From Prunus persica (Eukaryota; Streptophyta; Magnoliopsida; Rosales; Rosaceae): 64,000 nt of DNA. The DNA is taken from assembly GCF_000346465.2 (NCBI RefSeq), contig NC_034009.1:9673401-9737400 (forward strand). The letters are read 5' to 3'. Below, piece after piece: positions 12,638 to 22,943 of this stretch (position 1 is its first letter; every line of letters starts with the position of its first letter). The position numbers and the translations under genes were made by a program. The notes under the pieces are model-generated. The model worked only from the letters and a program-made list of their open reading frames with translations. It had not been told where the DNA came from and did not search any database.

Positions 12638-14230
12638 ATAACGATGAGAATCCATCGTCATGTAGACGGTTTTTAAACCGTCGTGAAATCGATTGTCATC
12701 TAAATTACTGCCGTTGTTACAACATACCACGTCATCTTCAACTAAAAACCAACGTCTAATTAATATAAAAACAGAAAAAAAGGCAAATTTCGATAAGCAT
12801 AGACAACGCTCTTAGAAACTTCGCGTCGTCTGAATGAGATAACATGATACAATTTATCAACCTCGTGCAGTAACGTAGAGTAACAATGACAAAAACTATT
12901 AACTTATCGTCGTGTAGAATCGCTGTCATGACAGTACTTGAAAATAAAGTGTCATGGTTAATCAAGATTCCACAGCGCTTATGGTATGGAACAACGTGAA
13001 AATGTAGTAGTAATGGCTGTAAATATGGGAAGAACGATATTATGATCTACTACAACCCTAGTATTTATATGGCTATCGTTGTTACTTTAACTTACCACAA
13101 CGCGAATTATATAAATATAGACGTGGTTCCTCCCTCTATATGGCATTGATAACACCGATATCGTCGTGAGAATTTTGTTAGACTACGTCAGGGATCAGCC
13201 TACTGACGTTCAGAAGAACTTTCACGATGGATCTTTAAACTGAAATGCATTTTGTGATTCTGATAGATGACGGTAAATGTATATGGAAGGTCGTAGTGAA
13301 TTCGTTAAATACGTCGTTTGTACCCTTTACCGTAGTATTATTATATTTGAAATGTCGCATCTATGAACAACTCCGTAGTGAATACGACTCTGATAACACC
13401 GGTATCATCATGTGTATGTTTGTTAGATGACGGTAGGTATCAACTTACCGATGTTCAAAAGAACTTTCACGACAAATATTTAAACTGAAATGCCTTTTGT
13501 GGTTCTGATAGACGACTATAAATATATATGGAAGGTTGTAGTGAAGTCCTTAAATACATTGTTTTGTACCATTTATCGACGTGTTATTATATTTGAAATA
13601 TCACTTCTACGAACAACTTCGTCGTGAATACGGCGCTGATAACACCAATATCATCGTGTGTATGTTTGTTAGATGATGACAAGTATCAACTTACCGATGT
13701 TTAGAAGAGCTTTCACAAAAGATATTTAAACTGAAATGCCTTTTGTGGTTCTGATAGACGACGGTATATATATACACACACATACATATACATATGGAAG
13801 GTCATAGTGAAGTCGTTAAATACGTCGTTTTGTACCCTTTACCATTGCATGTTTATATTTGAACTGTCGCTTCTATGGAGAACTTCATCGTGAATATACA
13901 GTAGTAACGGCTGCATATGACCGTCGTTGTTTGATTATTATGTACGATGCTTTCAACTAAATGACAGTCATGTGTGTTAACCTTTAGATGTCAATACCTA
14001 CATTACGATCGTGGTCTGATAATAAAAAAGACGTTATTTTTCATTCAGCGTCGCTAATTGGAATTCGATTTTATTTAATTGACATATTTTTTTATTTCAA
14101 ATGGCGGTTTTTATTTAGGTACAGTTGTTTACCATCGTCCATTCCACGACGTTTGTTAAAAAAGGACGTTGTGTATCATTTAGATGTCTGTTTTTGGAAT
14201 TTGTTAACTAGACCGTCGTATTTTATATCT
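12638..14230. repeat. CACTA subterminal repeat block next to PME
   Basis: Inverted CGTCG/CGACG motifs recur every few tens of bases, starting within a few bases of the PME stop codon (a GACGG...CCGTC pair at about 12663-12685). The block has no gene. It would have to supply the 3' UTR and polyadenylation signals of the PME transcript, unless the transcript reads through. Confidence 0.7.
13197..13930. repeat. Three tandem copies of a unit of about 245 bp
   Basis: The units begin near 13197, 13441 and 13684. Each contains a CTTTCACGA-like start, the phrase AACTGAAATGC, a GATAGACGA motif and a CGTCGTGAAT-like end, with substitutions between copies. They amplify the CACTA subterminal motifs and lie between PME and TNP2. 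Confidence 0.7.
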
Positions 14231-15473
14231 TGAACCCAGTATTTTTAATACTGAAAGTGTTGTGCCCAAAACCTGCATAGTGAAAGTAAAAAAAATAATG
14301 TCATACATTACAATTTATTACAAAATTAATGTCATACAGAGCCATTTAGGGCATAACTAATGTCACACATTAAAACCATCATTCAATCCATATATTTTCA
14401 CTTCCAAACTTACCAGCTAGTTCATCAAATGTGCCAACATTTGGCATCCTTCTGGTAAATGGCTCACACTCAATTCTCACATCACCTAGCACGTCATCAC
14501 CAATAACATTATTATATTCTTTATTAGGCATTAATAAAACTACCGACCAGATCATTACACCTTTCGTGTGGTCGAAACTTACCCGACACTTACCCGACAA
14601 GGAATTTCGCTATCTCAACTATAATGCGTTGGGTTGTCAACAAAAAATACTTGTTTGACTTAAGAAGCCATAACAAATTGGTCATTTCTATGTCCAATTT
14701 TACTCAGATCTACAAGGGTAAATCCAAGTTCATTGACTACAAGGCCAGAAACATTACCTATCCAATCACACCTAAAGATTGGAATTCAAAAAATTTGGTA
14801 GTCAAGGCCCCAAATATCTTGAATGACACCATAAAAACCTATATTTGAGACAATCAGGTTTTTATCCTTGGCACTTGCAACTTGCGCCTTAGTGAGTAAA
14901 TAAACTCCACTATTTTGAATAGTCCGGACATCATCTTGTGCCTTAGTGTTAAATTTAACACATTTACTAAGATAGCTCTTATATGATGGCACTGCCATGC
15001 TTAAACCAGCTGTTAGCCACCTCAAATTTTCTAATACGCCATTATTATCTTTCCTATTGAGTTCACTTTGAACCTGCAAGTTAATCATATCTCAATAAAA
15101 ATAATAGGCTTATTTACTGCAGTGTCCCATGAAACTATGGTCAAATCTCAGATTGCCCTCCAAAAGTTAAAGTGGCTCATATTTCCCCCTTGACCAAGGT
15201 TTGGTGTTCCACTATGCCCCCTACCGTCATCTCCATCCATAATTCCGTTAACATTGATGACGTGGTAGGGTTAGATTAGTAATTTTATATACATGGGTTC
15301 TTTATCCACCTCCAAGTTGGACAAACAAATAATAAAAAATAATTTATATTTATTAAATACTTTTAAAAAATAAAAATGAATTATACAACAATTTTTTTTT
15401 TAAAAAACAGAAATTGAAAGAAAAAAAAAAAAATTCTAGCCCAATCGCCTTCCTCACCCTCCCAGCCCCTCAT

Positions 15474-15476
<3 letters not shown>

Positions 15477-15533
<57 letters not shown>
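15477..15533. repeat. (CT)n(CA)n microsatellite
   Basis: About 19 CT units are followed directly by about 9 CA units, inside the core of the TIR element. Confidence 0.95.
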
Positions 15534-15534
<1 letters not shown>

Positions 15535-15554
15535 CTTTACACAATATTCTCCAT

Positions 15555-15947
15555 CTAAGCCCCATCCTTACCGCATGTTCGACCTTCCTTGACCCATCCA
15601 TCCCCCACAACCACAGACCATCTAACGGATAGTGGTGCAAGGAGCGGAGTGATGAAACACAAAAAATCAACCCATAGTCTATGCTGAGGACTCGCCGCAG
15701 GAGCAGCCGAACCCGGCTCTGAACCCGCACATGAATTCGCAGTCTCGACAGTCACCGCAGCCGCCTCAAATTCCAATTTGCGAGTCCATTTCTCGCGAGA
15801 CTGGTCCAATTCGTTCAATTGAGCCCAGTGTTGTTGAATATCAAAGAAGTACTCGTTCATACCTCGAGTCTTCTGCTTTTGATTGGCTTCAAGGATCGAT
15901 TTTTCATGCTGGGTTTGAACAAACTCTTCTTTCTCTTGCTTCTGTTC
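15555..15947 (-). pseudogene. Possible captured host exon inside TIR element
   Basis: A minus-strand frame of 131 codons is open from an AG acceptor-like site just upstream of 15947. The first 30 residues are rich in Glu, Gln and Lys (EQKQEKEEFVQTQHEKSILE), continuing through MNEYFFDIQQHW and LDQSREKW. This looks like a coiled-coil segment of an ordinary plant protein. I do not recognise the family. Codon use and amino acid mix differ from the TNP2 remnants around it. It lies between the long inverted arms, as expected of a Pack-type capture. It may also be chance coding in GC-richer DNA. Confidence 0.4.
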
Positions 15948-18900
15948 CTAGCCCACCAAAATCAGCAACATAAGTATGTCACTCATTGGGCTATTTAATG
16001 AACCTACAACTGAGGAGATGTGGGGATTTGGTGTAGGTACTTTTGGGGAGGAAATGAGCTGAGTGATGAAATTGAAAGGGTAGTGGTGGTGTTTGTAGGG
16101 CGAGGCTGAAGTGCTGGGAGGATGAGGGAGATTGGATCTGGGCTAGTTTTTTTCTTCTTTCAATTTTATGTTAATTTTTTTAAAAGTATTTAATAAATAT
16201 AAATTATTTTTTATTATTTGCTTGTCCAACCTGGAGGTGGATAAAGAACCCATGTATATAAAATTACTAATATAACCCTGCCACGTCATCAATATTAACG
16301 GAATTATGGATGTAGATAATGGTAGGGGACAAAGTGAAACACCAAACCTTGGTCAAGGGGGTAATATGGGTAACTTTAACTTCCGGGGGGCAATATGAGA
16401 TTTGATCATAGTAAATAAGCCTAACATATACCTTAAAGCGTAACCATTGAATGAAAGTGTTGTTGTGCTTATCTTGAGGCTACTTTGTTCACTTTTTAAA
16501 TTTTGGATAAGTGGTCTTGATGTGGACTATATGTTCCTTACGGAAAATTTAAGCATTACAGTACCTTGTATATAATAAAAATATAAGGGATAATTTAAAA
16601 CATAATGAATCAAACTCATACTCGATATAAGGTAAGACTTCCTCCGAATTCTGCAACACATATAGATGTGCTAAGTTCAACTAAGCTCAATGGGCAACCT
16701 GATAGTGGCTAAGCTCACTGAGCAACCTGATAGTGGCTTTGAAAGTCCTATTTTCTGGCTTGATGGCACTCCAATTGTACTAATATCAAATAAATGCTCG
16801 GTGCAAAACTCCGCAGCTTTTTTAGCTATACACCCCTCAGCAATGCAATTTTCGGGATGAGTACGGTTATGAACATACCTCTTTAGCACTTTCATTTATG
16901 TTTCAAACGGATACATCCATCTAAAATAAACTAACCCACATAGACGAACTTCTTTGACAAGACATACTACTAAATGAACCATGATATCGAAGAATGAAAG
17001 GGGAAAGTATTTCTCAAGCAAACACAAAGTAACTACTATATCTTCTTCCAACTTATTTAGCTTGAAAACATCCACCGTCTTTGCACATATAGCATTGAAG
17101 AAGAAGTATAGTCGAGTTATTGCATACCTTGCAGGCTTCTCCAAAATAGAACGAATTGTCATAGGAAGCAATTGTTGCATCAATGTATGACAATCCTGTG
17201 ATTTAAGGCCAAAAAGTCTTGAATCTTGTAAAGATACAAGATTTTTTTTATATTTGAAGAATAACCCTCATACCATAGAAAGAATTCCAAATCGTTCTCT
17301 TCTATGCCCTTGACAAATTCCAAGGCCCTGGAGGCAAGCAAGTACGTCTTTCTCCGTACTAGGGTTGCAAATCAGTCTTGACCCTCATGTTCAATAAATC
17401 TAAACGAGCAGCAACCCCATCTTTATTTTTTCTAGGGATCTCCACCAACATACCAATGATATTATCGCAAACATTCTTCTTAATGTGCATAATATCGAGG
17501 ACATGCCTTACATGAAGGTATTTCTAATACTCGATATCAAAGAATTTTAACTTCTTCTTCCAACAAATTTTGTCACCAATATTTTCACCTCCACTTTCCC
17601 CTTTTTTCGAGCCCCATTAGTAATTAATACCTTCAACCATTTGTAGCACTTCTTCTCCGATTAATGGCTCTAGAGGCGTGTCATATTCCGGTTTTCCATT
17701 AAAAACTGCACGCTACCTCCAATATGGATGATATGTTGGTAACCATTTTCTAGGCCCGATGTAACAAATTTTGTGATCATTTTACAACCTGTGACTAGGT
17801 GTATTATCGCCGCATATTGGACAAGCTTTATATCCTTTAATGACACAACCAGATAAGTTTCCAAAGGCAAAAAAATCATTAATTGTCCACAATAATACAC
17901 CTCTTAGTGTAACGTATTCTCCTATGTGTGCATCGTACATTCCTTTAATCTCATTCCACAAAGCTTTTAAATCATCAATCAAAGGCTTTTAGTAGACGTT
18001 TATATCATTTTCGGTCTGTTAGGATAGGAAATCAATATGATCAACATCATGAACTTTCGTTTCATGCATAGCCATGGTGGGAGATTATATGTAACTAAGA
18101 TAACTGGCCAACAACTGTATCTGCTACTTAGAGAACTGTGGGGATTGAATTCATCAGATGAGAGAGCCAGTCTTAAGTTTCTCGACTCTTTACCAAACTC
18201 GAGCCATTTATCATCCACAAGCTTCCAATTCGGGGAATACGCTGGATGAGACATTTGACCATCAATTGATTTTCTATCAGCATGCCAAGTCAAACTCTTA
18301 GTTGTCTTACTTGATTGAAACATCATTTTAAACCTTGGAATTGGTGGAAAATACCACACCACCTTCGTTGGCACACCCTCTTTCAAGATTGAATCTTTGT
18401 CTTCCTTCCACTTTGAGATACCACAAGTATGACAATTAATTGAATCTTCATAATCCTTCCTATACAAGATGCAGTCATTGGGGTATGCGTGGATTTTCTC
18501 AAAACTCTTCCTTAATGCAGACAGTCTTTTTTGCCTCGTATATAGAGGAAGGTATTGTATTTCCCTCTGGAAGCAAATCTCCTTAAAATATTAATAATTC
18601 TTTAAAATAGACATCACTCATCCCATGTTTTGCTTTCAAATTATATAACTTCACTAATGCCGAAAACTTGGTGTACTTACTACAACAAGGGAACAAGGGT
18701 TGATCTCCATCCCCAATCACATTGGCAAACTCATAAGGATCAGATCCAGTATCGCCTAAATCATTATCACTCATCTCTATTTCTTCATAAACAAAACTTT
18801 ACTTACTTTTGTCATCTTCTTCCACATTTCTACTAGCATTAGTAGTTGATTGTCAAAGGTTCTCTGTGCCATGTCCAAATCTTAGAGCTTTGGTCAACTC

Positions 18901-19156
18901 AATTAAAGTATAAGTGGTCCTTTATAATTTCAACCCCAAACAATCGCATATTCCCACATTTAACACATGGACATTGAGTATGTGTTGTATTTCCAAGATT
19001 TTCTACAGCAAAGTTCAAAAATCCTCCCACTCCTAACTTATATGCCTTCGATCTTCTATCCGCATGCATCCATGAGTTATCCATCTCCCACACTATACAA
19101 TCATATATATAATAAGTGAAAAGGCAAGCAATGACTGTCACTAATGCAGATTTCAC

Positions 19157-19878
19157 ATAATATAGTATATATATTTATTTATTTAAATTAAGTAATACAA
19201 TTTCAGACGACGGTATTTACAAAACGATCGTCATATTATAGTAATACAGATGACGGTTTCTCCAATAACCATTGTCTTTAAGCTACCAAAACCCAGAAAA
19301 TGAATCTTTAAAAAAGCAAAATAAATTTCATACGACCGTACCAACGTATGACGACAATACATACGACGGTTTTTTCCAATTTCCGTCATCGTAGGCTACA
19401 AAAACCCAGAAAATAAATCTCTAATTCCCAGTCCTTTAACCCATACCTAACCAAACATATATTAAGAACTCATAACAGAGAGTTATTACCTAACCAAACA
19501 TATATTAAGAACTCATAACAGAGAGTTATTACGAAAAGCATGCAAACATTAAATCCATTCACAAAATCCATTCCTGATTCATAATAATAGAGAGTTATTA
19601 TGAAAAGCGACAGTTTCCAAGAACCCATCGTTTCCAAAACATATATTAAGAACCCATAACTCCCAAAACAAATGAAATCATTTATTGATTTAAGAAGCAT
19701 GTCAGATTAGGTTGGTACTTAAGAACCCATAACTCAATATTATTAAATGATTTAACAAGCACGTGAGATTAGAGTTTGTACTTACAGGTAGGCATAGCTC
19801 AGAGAACATCACCAATGGTTTGAGAGTGAGAGTAAAATGTTTTCGACGGAGGATGGAGAGCGAAATCTTTAAGATTAG
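19157..19878. other. CACTA internal non-coding DNA
   Basis: CGACGG/CCGTCG repeats at 19200-19400 resemble 41100-41220. They are followed by a 43-bp exact tandem duplication (19445-19530), then AT-rich DNA. ATTAG at 19874-19878 is the left target duplication of the LTR element that follows. No gene seen. Confidence 0.6.
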
Positions 19879-20154
19879 TGTTGAACCTGTAACTTTGGGA
19901 TAGCCATAATATCGCAATCATACAGGTAGAACGAAGAGATTGAGTGGTTCACCCATAAAATCGGGCTACATCCACTGATTGTTGTATTTGTGTATATATA
20001 TATATATAGGCCAGAGCCTTTACAAATGGGAGAGGAGAGAGATCTAGAGGAAAGGAGATAGAGCTGCCGAGAGCCCTCTCTTCTCATGGCTCCCTCCCTA
20101 TTTTGGGGTCCCCTTTCAGCAAGAGGAGAGAATCCCTTTTGTAGGAGAACAACC
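19879..20154 (-). repeat. 3' LTR of LARD-like element, partial
   Basis: It matches 30893 onward through the phrase CCCTCTCTTCTCATGGCTCCC and on to AACAACC, where similarity ends. The terminal 100 bp or so of the other LTR is missing here, so this LTR appears truncated or replaced. Confidence 0.75.
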
Positions 20155-20205
20155 CCTTCAGCAAGAATAGCTTCTTGGCTGGGAACTTTCAAGTAAGACC
20201 AGTGT

Positions 20206-20490
20206 TTGGCCTAGCTGAGCACACATATGGAGATAATAAGTTGTATTTTACCTACAAAAGGGTGGTACAAGGTAGAGAAGGTGTCGAGCTGAGCACACAT
20301 GTAGAGATAATAAGGCCGAGCCGAACACATATGTGAAGATAAAATAAGGCCGACCCAAGCACATGTATGAGATAATAAGGCCGAGCCGAGCACATATATG
20401 AAGATATAATTTTCCCTCTCTTTAAGCATGGCGAGATATATTGAAGATAGTATGGCCGAGCCAAGCACATATAAGGAGATAATATTTTCC
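20206..20490. repeat. Degenerate tandem repeats, GCCGAGCCGAGCACAT type
   Basis: Six or more units of about 40-60 bp each contain GAGCACATATNNGAGATAA-like sequence. They lie inside the LARD-like element. Minus-strand open frames here simply translate the repeat. Confidence 0.75.
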
Positions 20491-20800
20491 TATATTTTCC
20501 TTATCTCGCTTTGACTATGGAGGTACAAGGTCGAGAGTGTGCTGCTTTAGCCATCTCAGTCTCGACGTAGTTCGGGCCGTCTCGGTCTCAATGTCGTTTG
20601 AGCCATCTCGGTCTCGATGACGTTTTGAACCTGTGATAGTATAGTGGAGAACCCATTTCATGGGCGAATATCTTTTGTTGGCGAGGTACCCCTTTGTGGA
20701 CTTAGTTGTTCGACGATGTAGTAGCACTCCGGAGAATGTTTGTGCTTAGCCGAGCATTGGGGCAGTGTATATGTTAATTTCCAAGCATCAGAGAGCTTCC

Positions 20801-21177
20801 ATTGAGGAATCCCTCAAATAAGCTTATTTGAGGGACACCCCTTGTAGGCCCCACTCCGGATTATATTTCACTAATCCAAACCGCCTATTTTGTAGATACT
20901 CATTCAAAGATCATCTCTACAAAAAATCACTTGAATCCGATATCATGTGACCACTCAATTGAGTTATTGAAATTTTAGTACTTTCTTAAAGCACCGTATT
21001 CATTGATTTTGTAAGACACAATTGGATGTCGAAACGGTTTTCGATTTGTCTAATTTTTTGTAAGGATGATCTATGAATGAATACCTAAAAAATAGATTGT
21101 TTGAATTATTGGGAAAAGAATTATAGATTACCCTAAAAGGCGTCCCTCAAATAAAATTATTTGAGGGATCCCTCAAT
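20801..21177. mobile_element. Fold-back MITE with palindromic ends
   Basis: The left end is ATTGAGGAATCCCTCAAAT and the right end is its near inverse, GAGGGATCCCTCAAT. Within the left end, 20811-20834 is a perfect 24-bp palindrome: CCCTCAAATAAG followed by its reverse complement. The right copy at 21144-21167 is the same palindrome with central mismatches. The core is AT-rich and non-coding. The target duplication is unclear, so the superfamily is unassigned. Confidence 0.65.
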
Positions 21178-21656
21178 AGAATAGAACTGTTCTAAGCATA
21201 TATATATATATGCATATTTTAACATTATTATCGGGCAACACTTTGTGCCTTTCTCAAAAGACCACATGACTACTTTTGGCATATACCATCATTATTTTTT
21301 TAATATTTTTAGAGATTAACATGATTTTAATGTAAAATGGGAGGAGATTTCTTATCTCTTTATTCTATCCCTGGCTGAGATAGGAGCAAAGTGCATATGT
21401 CCTGGCAGCATCAAGATATAGAGCCCATTTGGGCTTGCGTCAGTGGTAGGGATGGGTGGTGTTACTAGCTGATTTCTAGGCAAGAGAGATGGGGTACCCC
21501 ATGAGAGAAAGGCAGGCAGGTGCCGAGCCGAGCTGTTTTTCCTTTCTCCTTTCACATGTTGCCCTTCTGTCTGAGTAGGGAGAGAGTTTCTTAGTCTTTT
21601 TGAGAGAGAAGAGGCATGGGTGCACCAAACTTAGTTGCCCCATGTCCCAAGATTAA

Positions 21657-21842
21657 GTGGGTCTGGTCGGCAGCGACGGGACCTGGTCAGCAGTAGCAGT
21701 AAGATCTGCTCGGTAAAGATGGGATCGGGCCGACGGAAGTCACGAGATCTGGTCGGCAACTATGGGACCTGGTAGGTGACGGTGGTAAGGTCTGGTGGGC
21801 AACAATGAGACTAGGTTGGCGACAGTGGTGACGTCTGGTCAG
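21657..21842. repeat. GGTC-rich minisatellite, left of hAT
   Basis: Degenerate units of about 30 bp built on GGTCTGGTCGGCAACGATGG run into the hAT left end. They include its target duplication CTGGTCAG (21835-21842). The same kind of repeat resumes after the element. Confidence 0.6.
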
Positions 21843-22008
21843 CAAGGACGGACCCACAGTGGGGTCAATGGGGTCAAACGACCTCATGGAGTCCATGGAA
21901 GCAAGCTACAAGGTAGCTTTGAAATGGGGTATGACCCCATGAGAGAGGGGATCTGCAGACAAGAGGAAGAAGAAGATGAACAGGGGGCTGTGTTCTGTTT
22001 CAAAGGAG

Positions 22009-22282
22009 CTGGCCAAAACGGCGTCGTTTTGGCCCAGCTTCTATTTTTTTTTTTTAAAACAGACTGGCCAAAACGGCGTCGTTTTGGACTAAAACGCGCT
22101 GGCCAAAACGGCATCGTTTTGGACCAGACGCGCGAATTTTTTTTTAAAACTCGCTGGCCAAAACGGCGTCGTTTTGGACCAGCGAATTTTTTTTAAAAAC
22201 CCGCTGGCCAAAACGCCGTCGTTTTGGACCAGCGAAATTTTTTTTTAAAAGACCTGGCCAAAATGACGTCGTTTTGGCCCAG
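22009..22282. repeat. Six palindromic repeats in hAT 5' region
   Basis: Six units at about 50-bp spacing each contain CCAAAACGGCGTCGTTTTGG (some with one or two changes), which is almost self-complementary, separated by poly-T/A tracts. They sit between the left TIR and the predicted start of transcription, where hAT transposases often bind subterminal motifs. Confidence 0.85.
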
Positions 22283-22576
22283 GTGTTATAAAAAAAAACA
22301 CAGATCAGTTTCTCTTCTTCTTCCTCCCGAATTTTCTTCCCAAAACACCTATTTTCTAAACCCTCATACCTAAATCCCCAATCTCCACCCCCACAAACCT
22401 TTAACCCTCTTCCCCACCAAGCCTTGAAGCCCCAAATCCTCCATTGTCGCCGCTGCCAGCAGCTCCACCATTTCCAAAAGCTTGCCTCCACTTCCACCAC
22501 CTCACAATTCAAGGTAAATTCTAACTCTAAACCTAAATTACTTAAATTGAAATTGAATTTATGATTGTATTATATT

Positions 22577-22896
22577 GTTTAGATTTATTGGATGTTTCAT
22601 TTATGAATTTTTTGTGGTTAATTGGTATAAATTTGATGTTGTTTAGATTTATTGGATGTTTCATTTATGAATTTTTTGTGGATAATTGGTATAAATTTGG
22701 TGTTGTTTAGATTTATTGGATGTTTCATTTATGAATTTTTTGTGGTTAATTGGTATAAATTTGGTGTTGTTTAGATTTATTGGATGTTTCATGTATGAAT
22801 TTTTTGTGGTTAATTGGTATAAATTTGGTGTTGTTTAGATTTATTGGATGTTTCATTTATGAATTTTTTGTGGTTAATTGGTATAAATTTGGTGTT
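22577..22896. repeat. Five 64-bp tandem repeats in a 5'-UTR intron
   Basis: Units begin at 22577, 22641, 22705, 22769 and 22833, each starting GTTTAGATTTATTGGATG, nearly identical. They lie within the predicted leader intron (22514-22939) of the hAT transposase gene. Confidence 0.95.
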
Positions 22897-22943
22897 CTCT
22901 TGAATTGATTTTAGTTATTATTTTGATTAATTTATGTAGAATT

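Larger units (their letters stand above)
15107..16427. mobile_element. Long-TIR element carrying exon-like captured sequence
   Basis: The left arm starts TAGGCTTATTTACTGCAGTG (15107 to about 15400) and the right arm is its inverse, ending AGTAAATAAGCCTA (about 16160-16427). The arms are roughly 270-300 bp long and include GGGTTCTTTATCCACCTCC and its complement. The position inside TNP2 shows it is an insertion. The long arms fit a Mutator-like non-autonomous or Pack-MULE type, but no clear 9-bp target duplication is visible. The core (15410-16150) holds a microsatellite and an open minus-strand frame unlike any transposase. Confidence 0.72.
14379..19156 (-). pseudogene. CACTA TNP2 transposase, decayed
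   Basis: Read on the minus strand, 19156-18899 gives the transposase-associated domain (SWMHADRRSKAYKLGVGGFL and CPCVKCGN). 18467-17782 gives the TNP2 core, with the signatures SRYSCWPVILVTYNLPPWLC and LLWTINDFFAFGNLSG and the Cys pair CHTCG. 17660-16440 holds further core remnants broken by stops. 15088-14379 matches DUF4216, with NSGVYLLTKAQVASAKDKN. At least one frameshift lies near 18490 and several stops lie between 16700 and 17700. A 1.3 kb TIR element (15107-16427) interrupts the 3' part. TNP2 would cut and rejoin the element ends; this copy cannot make a full-length protein. Family assignment is firm from the conserved phrases. Confidence 0.88.

Noticed and set aside
20211..20470. Open frames with repeating ARPYYL / GSALL units
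   Set aside because: They follow the GAGCACAT tandem repeat; no start context or homology.
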